DNA from: Streptomyces sp. SJL17-4
GTDB taxonomy: Bacteria > Actinomycetota > Actinomycetes > Streptomycetales > Streptomycetaceae
Assembly (NCBI RefSeq): GCF_036826855.1
Contig: NZ_CP104578.1
Span: forward strand, 930,001-994,000
DNA length: 64,000 nucleotides
Reading direction: 5' to 3'
Numbering within the stretch: the first letter of the stretch is position 1; every line of letters begins with the position of its first letter. This document shows, piece after piece, positions 34,892 through 43,413 of the stretch. The notes under the pieces are model-generated. The model did not search any database, had not been told where the DNA came from, and saw only the letters and a program-made list of their open reading frames with translations. The translations under genes were made by a program, and so were the position numbers.

Positions 34892-35003
34892 CTTCTCCGA
34901 ACATCAATCCGAGCCGAGCGCCGGTGACGCTACCACGCAACTGGGGCGGCTGGTATGACTACCTGCCAGAGATCTTTCACAAAGCGTCGGGGAGTTACGG
35001 AAG

Positions 35004-36230
35004 ATGACCGGTCAAGAGCAGACAATCATTCACGATGTCCCGGTAAACGTCGCCCAACAGCCCAACCCCTACCCGCTCTTCGAGCGCATCCGCGAGCACG
35101 GCGTCGTCCAGCGGGTGCGGCTGAATCCCACTCTTGAAGTCTGGATGGTCACCGGTTACGACGAGGCCGTGGCCGCGCTCACCGACCCCCGGCTCAGCAG
35201 CAGTCCCGTCGGGGTGAACGGACTTGAGGAGGAGATGGCCCACCAGGAGCGCACCAACGTCCTGATGGCCAGCATGCTCGTCGCCAACGGCGAGGACCAC
35301 ACCCGGCTGCGCAACCTCGTCTCGAAGGCCTTCACGGCCCGCCGGGTGGAGCAGCTCGCACCTCGCGTCCAGGCGCACACCGACGCTTTCCTCGACGCCG
35401 TCGCGAAGCGCGGAACCGCCGATCTGGTCTCCGAGTTCGCCCTGCCGCTGCCCATGGCCGTCCTCAGCGAACTCATCGGCATCCCGGCCGAGGGACAGCC
35501 GGACTTCGCCCGTCTCGCGGTCGGTCTGATCATGCCCCCCAACACCCCGGAGCGACTCGCCAAGGGTGCTCGGGCGCGGGCCGAACTCACCGAGTTCTTC
35601 GAGCCGTTGATCGCCCGCCGCAAGGCCGATCCGAAGGACGACCTCCTGAGCGCGCTGTGCGCCGCGCAAGCCGAGGAGCGGATCAGCGACCGCGAGCTGA
35701 CGGCGATGACCATCCTGCTCACGCTCGCCGGACACGAGACGACGGCGAGCCTCATCGCCAACGGCGTCCACGCCCTGCTCCGTCACCCGGACCAGTTCGC
35801 CGCGCTCCGCGACGACCCCTCGCTGCTGCCGGGAGCCATCGAGGAACTCCTGCGCTACGAGGGCCCGGTGAGCCGTGGTGTCGCCCGCTTCACCACCGAC
35901 GCGTACGAGATCGGCGGGGTCACCGTCCCGCCGGGCGAGATGATCATCATCGGGCTCGCCGCAGCCAACCGCGACCCGGCCCGTTACGACCGTCCCGACA
36001 TCCTCGACGTGGCACGCCGCGAGGTGCCGCAACAGCTCGCTTTCGGCCATGGTGTGCATTTCTGCCTGGGTGCGCCGCTGGCACGCGCGGAGGCGAGGAT
36101 CGCCATCGGGACGCTGCTGCGCCGCTTCCCCGACCTGCGGCTCGCCGACCCCGACGCGGATCTGAGCCGGCGCGAGGGCATCCTGCGCGGCATGGCGACC
36201 CTGCCCGTGACCTTCACGCCCGAGGCCTGA
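35004..36230 (+). CDS. Cytochrome P450 (CYP107-like)
   Basis: 408 aa. I-helix LTLAGHETTASL with the classical AGxET/T oxygen-activation motif, K-helix EELLRYEGPV, and heme loop LAFGHGVHFCLGAPLARAE (about residue 350). It is a typical class I bacterial P450 of the CYP107/105 type, unlike the atypical P450 next door. It needs ferredoxin partners not found here. It is followed 41 bases later by a methyltransferase gene with which it probably forms an operon. It may tailor the crosslinked peptide made by the divergent unit, or serve an independent pathway. Confidence 0.88.
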   Translation: MTGQEQTIIHDVPVNVAQQPNPYPLFERIREHGVVQRVRLNPTLEVWMVTGYDEAVAALTDPRLSSSPVGVNGLEEEMAHQERTNVLMASMLVANGEDHTRLRNLVSKAFTARRVEQLAPRVQAHTDAFLDAVAKRGTADLVSEFALPLPMAVLSELIGIPAEGQPDFARLAVGLIMPPNTPERLAKGARARAELTEFFEPLIARRKADPKDDLLSALCAAQAEERISDRELTAMTILLTLAGHETTASLIANGVHALLRHPDQFAALRDDPSLLPGAIEELLRYEGPVSRGVARFTTDAYEIGGVTVPPGEMIIIGLAAANRDPARYDRPDILDVARREVPQQLAFGHGVHFCLGAPLARAEARIAIGTLLRRFPDLRLADPDADLSRREGILRGMATLPVTFTPEA

Positions 36231-36271
36231 CCCGTCGCCCCCACGGCGGAGAGACGAACGGAGACAGACTG

Positions 36272-37036
36272 ATGAATTCGGCCTCCGGCACCGCGGAGTT
36301 CGACGCGATCGCCCCCGGGTACGACGCCTCGCGCGGCGGCACGGCCCGGGCCGCCGGCTTCGCCGAGCAGCTCGCGCCTCTGCTCGACCCCGACCGTCCG
36401 GTGCTCGACATCGGCGTGGGTACGGGCATCGTGGCGGCCGAACTGGCCGCGCGCGGCCACGTGGTGTACGGGCTCGACCTGTCGACCGGGATGCTCGCCC
36501 GGGCACTGGAGCGGCTCGGTCCGCGGGTGGCGGTGGCGGACGCCTGCCGCCTGCCGGTACGTACCGCCTCGGTGAGCCAGGCGGTGTCCACCTGGCTGCT
36601 GCACACCGGGCCCGACCACGGCATGGTCTTCGACGAGGTCGCCCGGGTCCTGCGCCCGGGCGGCCGCTATCTGGTGATCCCGGCCGGAGGCACCCGTCCC
36701 ACGGACGACATCGGAGTCGTGGTGGGCGAGTTGGAGGACCGGATCGACCCGCTCCGGACCCGTCAGGACGGGCCGTGGGTCCTCGCGCCGATCGCCGAGG
36801 CCCGGGGACTCGTCTACCGGGGCCCCGCCTCCGAACGCCCCACGACCTTCCGGGTGTCACCCCGCGCGATGGCCCGCTCCCTGTCGGGCGGCCTCTTCAC
36901 CGGCGCCTGGTCGGTCACGGGCGACGCGACCCGCCTGGTGGCCGAGGCCCAGGAGCGTCTCCTCGCGCTCCCGGACCCGGACGTTCCCCGCGTACGGGAG
37001 ATGGCCGACTTCGTCATGGTCTTCGAGAAGCCCTGA
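36272..37036 (+). CDS. SAM-dependent class I methyltransferase
   Basis: 254 aa. EFDAIAPGYDASRGG at the N-terminus and VLDIGVGTGIVAAELAARG (motif I, about residue 45), then VYGLDLSTGMLARA and VADACRLPVRTASVSQA, are a UbiE/COQ5-like Rossmann methyltransferase. GGAGAC lies upstream of the ATG. It is in tandem with the P450 at 35004. An O- or N-methylation of the crosslinked peptide product is conceivable, since cittilin-type clusters pair a P450 with a methyltransferase, but this is inference. Confidence 0.8.
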   Translation: MNSASGTAEFDAIAPGYDASRGGTARAAGFAEQLAPLLDPDRPVLDIGVGTGIVAAELAARGHVVYGLDLSTGMLARALERLGPRVAVADACRLPVRTASVSQAVSTWLLHTGPDHGMVFDEVARVLRPGGRYLVIPAGGTRPTDDIGVVVGELEDRIDPLRTRQDGPWVLAPIAEARGLVYRGPASERPTTFRVSPRAMARSLSGGLFTGAWSVTGDATRLVAEAQERLLALPDPDVPRVREMADFVMVFEKP

Positions 37037-37074
37037 GAACGGGGGGCGGGAAGGGGGCAGGCCCTGGGCTTCTG

Positions 37075-37102
37075 TGGAGGCCAGGTCCAGGCCGGGCCTC
37101 CA
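37075..37102 (+). terminator. Hairpin between methyltransferase and opcA
   Basis: TGGAGGCC (37075-37082) pairs with GGCCTCCA (37095-37102) across a 12-nt loop, between the convergent methyltransferase and opcA genes, and could serve both. It is followed by a duplicated CAGGTCCCGGCGGGCGG. Confidence 0.45.
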
Positions 37103-37149
37103 GGTCCCGGCGGGCGGGCGCAGGTCCCGGCGGGCGGACGCGCCGCCGG

Positions 37150-38100
37150 TCAGCCGCGGGTCCGCGCGTCAGCGGTCGGCCTCGCCGCTCCCTCGCGGCC
37201 GCGCAGGGCCGCCGCGTAGGCGTCGTCCGGGTCGAGGCGGCGCAGTTCCTCGGCGATCAGCTCGGCCGTCGTCCGGACCTTCAGGGCGAGGACGCGGCTG
37301 GGCTGGCCGGGGATGGAGAGCCGTGCCACCGGCCCCTCGGGCCGGTCGATGCGGATCTCGCCGTCCGCGGTGCCCATACGGACAGCCGTGACGACGGGTC
37401 CGTCGGTGACGATCCGGTCGACGGTGACGCCCAGCCTGACCTCGAACCAGCGGGCGAGGAGTTCGGCGCTCGGGTTCTCCGCCTCGCTCTCGACGGCGGC
37501 CGAGGTCACGGTCACCGGGGCCTGGTCGAGCGCGGCAGCCAGCATCGAGCGCCACGGCGTGAGCCGGGTCCAGGCGAGGTCGGTGTCGCCGGGGGCGTAC
37601 GAGGCGGCCCGCTTCTCCAGGGCGGCGAGGGGGTCCTCGACCGCGTACATGTCGGTGATGCGGCGCTGGGCGAGTGAGCCCAGCGGGTCGAGGGACGGCA
37701 CCTCGGGGGCGTCGACGGGCCACCAGACGACGACGGGCGCGTCCGGCAGGAGCAGCGGAAGGACCACGGAGTCGGCACGGTCGCCGAGTTCGCCGTGGAG
37801 CCGGAGGAGCACCGTCTCGCCCGAGCCGGCGTCGGTGCCGAGACGGACCTCGGCGTCGAGCCGGGTCTCGTGACGCCCCCGGGGCGAGCGGGCGTGGCGC
37901 TTGATGACGACCAGGATGCGGGAGGGATGTTCCCGGGAGGCGTCGTTGGCGGCCTTGACCGCGTCGTAGGCGTTCTCCTCGTCGGTGACGACGACGAGGG
38001 TGAGCACGACACCGGCGGCGGGTGTGCCGACGGCCCTGCGGCCTTCCAGGATCGCCTTGTTGATCTTGCTGGAGTTGGTGTCCGTCAGATCGATCTTCAT
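37150..38100 (-). CDS. opcA: Glucose-6-phosphate dehydrogenase assembly protein OpcA
   Basis: 316 aa. MKIDLTDTNSSKINKAILEGRRA at the N-terminus, RILVVIKRHARSPRG, LLLPDAPVVVWWPVDAPEVPS, AQRRITDM and SWARWFEV-type core motifs match actinobacterial OpcA, which promotes assembly and redox control of glucose-6-phosphate dehydrogenase. opcA normally lies directly beside zwf in a pentose-phosphate operon; here neither zwf, tal nor tkt is adjacent. It may be a second, orphan copy. Convergent with the methyltransferase. Confidence 0.88.
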   Translation of the reverse strand: MKIDLTDTNSSKINKAILEGRRAVGTPAAGVVLTLVVVTDEENAYDAVKAANDASREHPSRILVVIKRHARSPRGRHETRLDAEVRLGTDAGSGETVLLRLHGELGDRADSVVLPLLLPDAPVVVWWPVDAPEVPSLDPLGSLAQRRITDMYAVEDPLAALEKRAASYAPGDTDLAWTRLTPWRSMLAAALDQAPVTVTSAAVESEAENPSAELLARWFEVRLGVTVDRIVTDGPVVTAVRMGTADGEIRIDRPEGPVARLSIPGQPSRVLALKVRTTAELIAEELRRLDPDDAYAAALRGREGAARPTADARTRG

Positions 38101-38182
38101 GCGCGGCGACCGTCCCTTCCTCTGCGGCGAGCCTATCCCTCCCGCGCGGCGGACGCGTGCGGGCCCCCACCCCTGACCGGCG

Positions 38183-38731
38183 TCACATGGATTCCGGCTC
38201 CGCCTCCTCCGCGGCGGCCTCGGCGGCGGCCTGCTCGCCGGCCCGCCGGTTGACCACGGCCGCAGCGGCGATCGCGGTGCCGAGGAACGCGGTGGCCACC
38301 ACCCAGGGACGGTCGAGGACGTGGCCCGTGGCGTGGTCGAGGGAGTACCGGCCGGCGCCGGTGACCCCGATCGCGGCGGCGACGAAGCCCAGGAACGCCG
38401 GGTACTCGTAGCCGCCGCCCTGGGCGAAGAAACCGGCCGGGGCGTGGACGGCGACGGCGCCGGTCATGGCTCCGGCGGCCGCGGCTCCGGCGGCCGGGGT
38501 GGCGAGGCCGAGGGCGAGCAGGGCGCCGCCGCCCGCCTCGCCGAGACCGGCGGCGATGGCGCTCTCCCGGCCCGGGTGGAAGCCCATGGCCTCCATCCCC
38601 TTGGTGGTGCCCTCGATGCCGCCGCCGCCGAACCAGCCGAAGAGCTTCTGGGTGCCGTGCGCGGCGAGTACGGCTCCGGTGCCGACCCGCAGCACGAGGA
38701 GCCCGAGGTCGCGTCGGTTGGGGTGGCCCAT
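38183..38731 (-). CDS. DoxX family membrane protein
   Basis: 182 aa. GLLVLRVGTGAVLAAHGTQKLFGWFGGGGIEGT is the DoxX signature, followed by three more hydrophobic segments and an acidic Ala/Glu tail. DoxX-like proteins are small inner-membrane proteins linked to redox or thiol stress; the biochemical role is unsettled. CTGGAG lies upstream of the ATG at 38731. Confidence 0.85.
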   Translation of the reverse strand: MGHPNRRDLGLLVLRVGTGAVLAAHGTQKLFGWFGGGGIEGTTKGMEAMGFHPGRESAIAAGLGEAGGGALLALGLATPAAGAAAAGAMTGAVAVHAPAGFFAQGGGYEYPAFLGFVAAAIGVTGAGRYSLDHATGHVLDRPWVVATAFLGTAIAAAAVVNRRAGEQAAAEAAAEEAEPESM

Positions 38732-38979
38732 GGGGTTCTCCAGGTGGGAGGAGGAAGGGGTGGTCTCGTACGCGGTCCACTGTGGTCGCCCTGTCCGGCC
38801 GCCGCCGCCCGGGGACCCGGACGAATACTCCGTACGAGTCACCTTTTGCGGCACTTGTTCACGAGTGCTTGGGTGAGAGGGCGACAGCCGTCCGGGGCCC
38901 TCGCGACGGCGCACCCTGCTCCGACCCGCCCCGGCCACCGGCTCTGCCCACCCCCTCCACGGAAGGACGGGAACCGTCC

Positions 38980-39582
38980 ATGGCACAGACTCACAGCGGC
39001 CCGAGGCACCAGGACATACCGCCCGGCCCGCTGGGCGCGCTCGCGGGCGCCGCCTGGCAGGCGCTCCTCTTCGCCGGGATCGCGTCCCTGGCCCTGGGCG
39101 TCATCGTGCTGGTCTGGCCGGACGCCTCGCTGTTCGTGGCCGGCCTGCTCTTCGGCCTCTTCCTGCTGGTCAGCGGTGTGATGCAACTGGTCGCCGCCTT
39201 CGGCACGCACACCACGACCGCACTACGGGTCATGGCCTTCATCAGCGGCGCCCTCTCGATCCTGCTCGGCCTGCTCTGCCTCCGGGGCGCGACGCAGTCG
39301 ATTCTGCTGCTCGCGCTCTGGATCGGGATCGGCTGGCTCTTCCGCGGCATCACCGAGACCCTCGCGGCGGCCTCCGACGCCACGATGCCGGCGCGCGGCT
39401 GGCACGTCTTCCTCGGCATCGTCAACGCGCTCGCCGGTGTGGTCCTCATCGTCTCCCCGCTGGAGTCGGCCGCGGTGCTGATGGTCCTGGGAGGCATCTG
39501 GCTCCTCGCCGTCGGGGCGGTCGAGATCGTCACGGCGTTCCAGGTGCGCTCGCGCGCCAAGAACCTGCCGCCGGGGGCCTGA
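38980..39582 (+). CDS. HdeD family membrane protein
   Basis: 200 aa with six predicted transmembrane segments in three pairs (ALLFAGIASLALGVIVLVWP, FVAGLLFGLFLLVSGVMQLV, VMAFISGALSILLGLLCL and so on), the DUF308/HdeD arrangement. HdeD is associated with acid and general stress in enterobacteria; the actinobacterial role is unknown. It is divergent from doxX with a 250-bp intergenic region. Confidence 0.85.
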   Translation: MAQTHSGPRHQDIPPGPLGALAGAAWQALLFAGIASLALGVIVLVWPDASLFVAGLLFGLFLLVSGVMQLVAAFGTHTTTALRVMAFISGALSILLGLLCLRGATQSILLLALWIGIGWLFRGITETLAAASDATMPARGWHVFLGIVNALAGVVLIVSPLESAAVLMVLGGIWLLAVGAVEIVTAFQVRSRAKNLPPGA

Positions 39583-39608
39583 CGGCGTCCGCGCCCCTCG
39601 CCCGACCC

Positions 39609-39644
39609 CTCGCCGTCCGCCCGAATTCCCGGGCGGGCGGCGAG
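39609..39644 (+). terminator. Terminator after HdeD-like gene
   Basis: CTCGCCGTCCGCCCG (39609-39623) pairs with CGGGCGGGCGGCGAG (39630-39644) with one G-T wobble and a 6-nt loop. Confidence 0.65.
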
Positions 39645-39727
39645 CACTGTTGACGCGTGCGCTACATTTTGCCGGTCCTTGACCACCGATCCCCCGCGAT
39701 CGTGATTCCCCCGGAGACCGGCACACC

Positions 39728-40150
39728 ATGAGCGACATCGTCAACGGCCTCGGCCGGGCCGGCGCCTACGGCGCCCTCGGCGTGGTCCTGCTGATCCTCG
39801 GCATAGTCCTCGTGGATCTGCTGACCCCCGGACAGCTCCGCCGGCAGATCTGGGAGGACCGCAACCGCAACGCCGCGATCCTGCTGAGCTCGGCGCTCCT
39901 GGGCATCGGCGGCATCGTCTTCACCTCGATCTGGACGACGTACGAGAACTTCGGCAAGGGCCTCGTGTCGACGGCCGCGTTCGGCCTGCTCGGCCTGGTG
40001 ATGATGGCCGTGGCGTTCCTGGTCGTGGACCTGGTCACGCCGGGCAAGCTCGGCGCCACCCTGGTCGACCCCGAGCCGCACCCCGCGGTCTGGGTGACCG
40101 CCTCCTGCAACATCGCGGTCTCGGCGATCGTCTCCGCCTCGATCGCCTGA
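39728..40150 (+). CDS. DUF350 family membrane protein
   Basis: 140 aa with four hydrophobic helices (AYGALGVVLLILGIVLVDLL, AAILLSSALLGIGGIVFTSIW, GLLGLVMMAVAFLVVDLV and a C-terminal one), the repeated two-helix unit of DUF350. Function unknown. GGAGACC lies upstream of the ATG. Convergent with the hypothetical gene at 40182. Confidence 0.82.
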   Translation: MSDIVNGLGRAGAYGALGVVLLILGIVLVDLLTPGQLRRQIWEDRNRNAAILLSSALLGIGGIVFTSIWTTYENFGKGLVSTAAFGLLGLVMMAVAFLVVDLVTPGKLGATLVDPEPHPAVWVTASCNIAVSAIVSASIA

Positions 40151-40181
40151 GCCAGCCGGGGACGGCGGTGCCCCTGGAGGT

Positions 40182-40664
40182 TCAGCCCGCCATCGGCTCC
40201 ACTTCGAGGAAGCGACGCCCGCGCGGCCCCTTGTACAGCAGGGCTTCCCAGCCGAGCCGCGCCAGGGCCGGTACGCACCCGCCGAGGGCCGTCGCCTCCT
40301 CCTGGGCGGCTCCCGAGCCCGCCGGGCCCAGCCACTCGACCACGGCCGTCTCCGGCCGGTCCCCCGGCCGGACGCGGTAACCGGTGGTGATCCGGGCTCC
40401 GGAGGCGTCCACGGCCGAAGGCGTGAGGCCGCCCGACTCCAGGGCGAGCGCCACCGCCCGGACCGGCTGCCGGCGCTCCCAGTCCGCAGGGACGGCCTGC
40501 GGGTCACCGCCGTCCTGGCGGTGGGTCAGCCGTCTGATCTGGAGCAGCCCGTCGAGCGCGGCCCGGACCTCCCTCGACCGCTGTTCGACGTCCGCCGGGG
40601 GCACCGGCGGGCCGTCCCCGGTGGCCGCCTCGAACGCGCCGCCGCCCCCGTGGCCCGCCGTCAC
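40182..40664 (-). CDS. Hypothetical protein coupled to the WGR/propeller gene
   Basis: 160 aa, soluble, with an N-terminal Gly-rich stretch and a C-terminal ALARLGWEALLYKGPRGRRFLEVEP. Its GTG overlaps the stop of the upstream WGR/beta-propeller gene (GTGA), so the pair is translationally coupled and probably acts together. No family recognised. Confidence 0.6.
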   Translation of the reverse strand: MTAGHGGGGAFEAATGDGPPVPPADVEQRSREVRAALDGLLQIRRLTHRQDGGDPQAVPADWERRQPVRAVALALESGGLTPSAVDASGARITTGYRVRPGDRPETAVVEWLGPAGSGAAQEEATALGGCVPALARLGWEALLYKGPRGRRFLEVEPMAG

Positions 40665-42094
40665 CGCAGCCGCCTGATGTCACCCCGGACCCGGTAGAAG
40701 CCGCCCGCGGCCGCGTGCAGGGCATCGACCACGTACCGCGCGCCGGGCTCCCGGATCGCGCGCGGGAACTGCACGTTCCACGCGGAGTCGTAGCCCTCGG
40801 AGAGGACCCGGACCCGGGTCCTGCCCGACTCGTTCACGCACTCCACGACCACCGAACCGGCCGGGGCGACGCTGACGGTGGTGACGGCGGTGACGGTCGT
40901 CGCGGGCTCGTACACCGGCATGGCCGCGGCGAGCTTGACGTCCCGCGCGACCGGCACCGTACCGCCCTGGGCGGCCTGGATCGCCGCCTCGCTCGCGTCC
41001 ACGCACACCAGCGAACCGTCCGTGGTCACCAGGTAGAGCCGCTCGTCGCGGTACTGCATGGAGAGCGCCGAGCCCCCTCCCGTACCGAGCTTCCACAGCC
41101 GCGTGCCGTCCTCCGCGAAGCAGTAGACGGAGGAGGCCGAGTCGGCCGCGAAGACGAACCGGCCGCCGGGCGAGGTGGCGCAGGAGTACACGGGGCTGTC
41201 GCAGGCGTAGACCGCCTCGACGCGCCCGTCCTTCTTGGCGAGCCGCTGGACCTTCTTGCGGGCCGTGCCCGCGTAGACGGCGGTGTCCTCCTGCCAGCCG
41301 AAGAGCACCCCGCCCTCGGTGGCCGTGTGCCACAGCTCGCCGCCGCCGTCCGGCGCGTGGGCGGCGACGCCCCGCGTGTCCCCGTAGTAGACGGCGTCCC
41401 CGTCGGCACGGACCATCCAGGCGTGCTCGCCCTGGCCGCCGCGCGCCCACTGGTGCTCGTCCTCGTGGTCGATGACGGTGAGCCGGCCCGAGCGGTCGGC
41501 GACGTGCAGGACGCCCTCGTGGATGTCGAGCCAGAAGATGTCGACGTCGGTGGCGATGTCGTACGCGGCGAAGGGCAGCTTCGACGACAGGTCGTACACC
41601 TTGCCGTCGTCACAGCCGGCGTAGATCCAGAAGTCGTCCGCGACCAGGCACTTGACGCCGTCCGGCAGGCTGAACCGGGCCTGCACCTCGCCGGAGCGGT
41701 CCAGCGTGAAGACGTCCCCCGCCTGGTTGCCGACCCAGCAGCGCTCCTCGTCGACGTGGATGCCGAAGGCGGCCGAACCGGTCCGGAAGCGCCACAGCAC
41801 GGGAGCGACGGCGCGCGCGGTGGAGGGCGCGGAGGTCACCGCGCGGCGCGTCACGGCGCGGGCCGCCCGCTGTCCCCGGACAGCCGGGGCGTATCCCTTG
41901 CGGACCTTCTCCCCTATCTTCTTCGCCGCGGCCGCCTGTGCCTTCGCCGCCGTCGGGAACGTGGAGCTCTGCGTCTGGCCCGCCGTCCCGATCCGGCCGT
42001 AACGGACCGACACCGCGAGGTCCGCCACGGTCACTTCGTAGAACTTGTGGGCGCCGCCGTCGTCCTGCGACAGCTCCAGATAGGTCGTCGTCAT
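40661..42094 (-). CDS. WGR-domain protein with PQQ/WD40-like beta-propeller
   Basis: 477 aa. Residues about 1-75 are a WGR domain (TYLELSQDDGGAHKFYEVTV ... VRYGRIGTAGQTQ), known from PARPs and bacterial proteins as a nucleic-acid or protein contact module. Residues about 95-400 form an outer-strand-rich propeller (GIHVDEERCWVGNQAGDVFTLD, DDFWIYAGCDDGKVYDL, VYSCATSPGGRFVFAAD). A basic linker (AARAVTRRAVTSA) joins them. The ATG at 42094 is used. Role unknown; bacterial WGR proteins are often tied to DNA-damage or stress modules. Confidence 0.75.
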   Translation of the reverse strand: MTTTYLELSQDDGGAHKFYEVTVADLAVSVRYGRIGTAGQTQSSTFPTAAKAQAAAAKKIGEKVRKGYAPAVRGQRAARAVTRRAVTSAPSTARAVAPVLWRFRTGSAAFGIHVDEERCWVGNQAGDVFTLDRSGEVQARFSLPDGVKCLVADDFWIYAGCDDGKVYDLSSKLPFAAYDIATDVDIFWLDIHEGVLHVADRSGRLTVIDHEDEHQWARGGQGEHAWMVRADGDAVYYGDTRGVAAHAPDGGGELWHTATEGGVLFGWQEDTAVYAGTARKKVQRLAKKDGRVEAVYACDSPVYSCATSPGGRFVFAADSASSVYCFAEDGTRLWKLGTGGGSALSMQYRDERLYLVTTDGSLVCVDASEAAIQAAQGGTVPVARDVKLAAAMPVYEPATTVTAVTTVSVAPAGSVVVECVNESGRTRVRVLSEGYDSAWNVQFPRAIREPGARYVVDALHAAAGGFYRVRGDIRRLR

Positions 42095-42270
42095 GGTGAG
42101 AACGGTAGGGGCACCCACTGACAACGGCCCCCGGTGAAGCCTTGGCCAAGGGACCTAAGTCCCGGACATTCGGGACGTTCGTCGCGGCATTCCGGACATA
42201 CACCCCTGTGACGATGGTTTCTGAAGATCATCCGACGTGCCGTCACCTCAGGAACGGCCGGAAGGGCCTC

Positions 42271-43413
42271 ATGACCGAGTACCAGAAACGGCCCCTGCCC
42301 GTCCGTGCGCGCCGACACGCGGACGGCATACCGATGGACGACCTCTTCCGGTCGGACGCCACCCCTCGACCGACCACCGCCCTGCCCGGGACCACGGTCC
42401 TGACGAAGGGTCGGGCCGAGCCCGACCCCGACCCCCAACTCGCAGGCTCCTCGGAGCCCTCGGCGCCCTCGGAGCCCTCACCGCCCTCCGGAGCGTCAGA
42501 GGCGACCTCCACACCGCTCCCCCGTCGTCCCCCGCCCGTCGACCCCGACCTCAAGGAACGCCCCGGGCCCGCCGTCCCCGGCTGGGTGGCCGTCCTGACC
42601 GGGCTCACCGCACTCACCGGCATCGCCACCACGCTCCGGGCCCGACCGCTCCGCGAGATCGAGTTGCTGCCCTGGGAATGGGCCGCGCTCGCGAGCTGTG
42701 TCGTCGTCGCCGTCGTCTCCTTCGGCGGCCTGACCCGCGGGCGGACCGGCGCCGCCTGGGTGCTCTCGCTCTTCGGCCGCTACCGGGGCAGCGTCCGCCG
42801 CACCGGTCTCGTCTGGATCAGCCCCTTCGTGTTGCGCCGCCGGATCGACGTACGTCTGCGGCACTGGCGCGGTGAACCCATCGCCGTCGTCGACGCCGAG
42901 GGTTCGGCGCTGCGCGTGGTGGTCCTGGTCGTGTGGTCGGTACGGGACACGGCTCGCGCGCTGCTCTCCGTCGACGACCATCTCGGGTATCTGCGCGAGC
43001 AGGTGGAGGCGGCCGTCGCGCGGGTGCTCTCGCGGCTGCCCGCCGACGCCTTCCGGGGCGACACGCCGACGCTGCGGGACGCCGAGGCCGTCGGCGACGC
43101 GCTGACGCGCATGCTCGCCGCCGAGTGCCGGCCGGTCGGCATCGCCGTCTTCTCCGCCCAGCCGACCCGGATCGAGTACGCCCCCGAGGTCGCCGCCGCC
43201 ATGCGACGGCGACAGATCGCCGTGCTTGACGCCAAGCACCGGGACTCCGTCCTCACCGGCGTGATCGACGCCGTCGACGACACCGTGACCCGGCTGACCG
43301 CACGAGGGCTCGTCGAGCTCGACGACTTCGAACGCCAGGCCCTGGTCAAGGACTTGACCGTGGCCTTCTACACCCGGAGCGGCAGCCCGGCCGACCCCCG
43401 TCAGGAGCGATGA
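42271..43413 (+). CDS. SPFH/Band 7 (stomatin-like) membrane protein
   Basis: 380 aa. A disordered Ser/Pro-rich N-terminus (residues about 1-95) is followed by two transmembrane helices (VAVLTGLTALTGIAT, WAALASCVVVAVVSF) and an SPFH domain (TGLVWISPFVLRRRIDVRLRHW ... YLREQVEAAVARVLSRLPADAF ... AECRPVGIAVFSAQPTRIEY). SPFH proteins form membrane microdomain scaffolds. GGAAGGG lies upstream of the ATG at 42271. The stop overlaps the M23 peptidase start (ATGA). Confidence 0.82.
   Translation: MTEYQKRPLPVRARRHADGIPMDDLFRSDATPRPTTALPGTTVLTKGRAEPDPDPQLAGSSEPSAPSEPSPPSGASEATSTPLPRRPPPVDPDLKERPGPAVPGWVAVLTGLTALTGIATTLRARPLREIELLPWEWAALASCVVVAVVSFGGLTRGRTGAAWVLSLFGRYRGSVRRTGLVWISPFVLRRRIDVRLRHWRGEPIAVVDAEGSALRVVVLVVWSVRDTARALLSVDDHLGYLREQVEAAVARVLSRLPADAFRGDTPTLRDAEAVGDALTRMLAAECRPVGIAVFSAQPTRIEYAPEVAAAMRRRQIAVLDAKHRDSVLTGVIDAVDDTVTRLTARGLVELDDFERQALVKDLTVAFYTRSGSPADPRQER

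Noticed and set aside
34787..35003. A second MxYxH mini-gene upstream of the P450, the usual bytA position
   Set aside because: No ATG-N3-TAY-N3-CAY-stop was seen in this interval on either strand; only the downstream MKYWH ORF fits.
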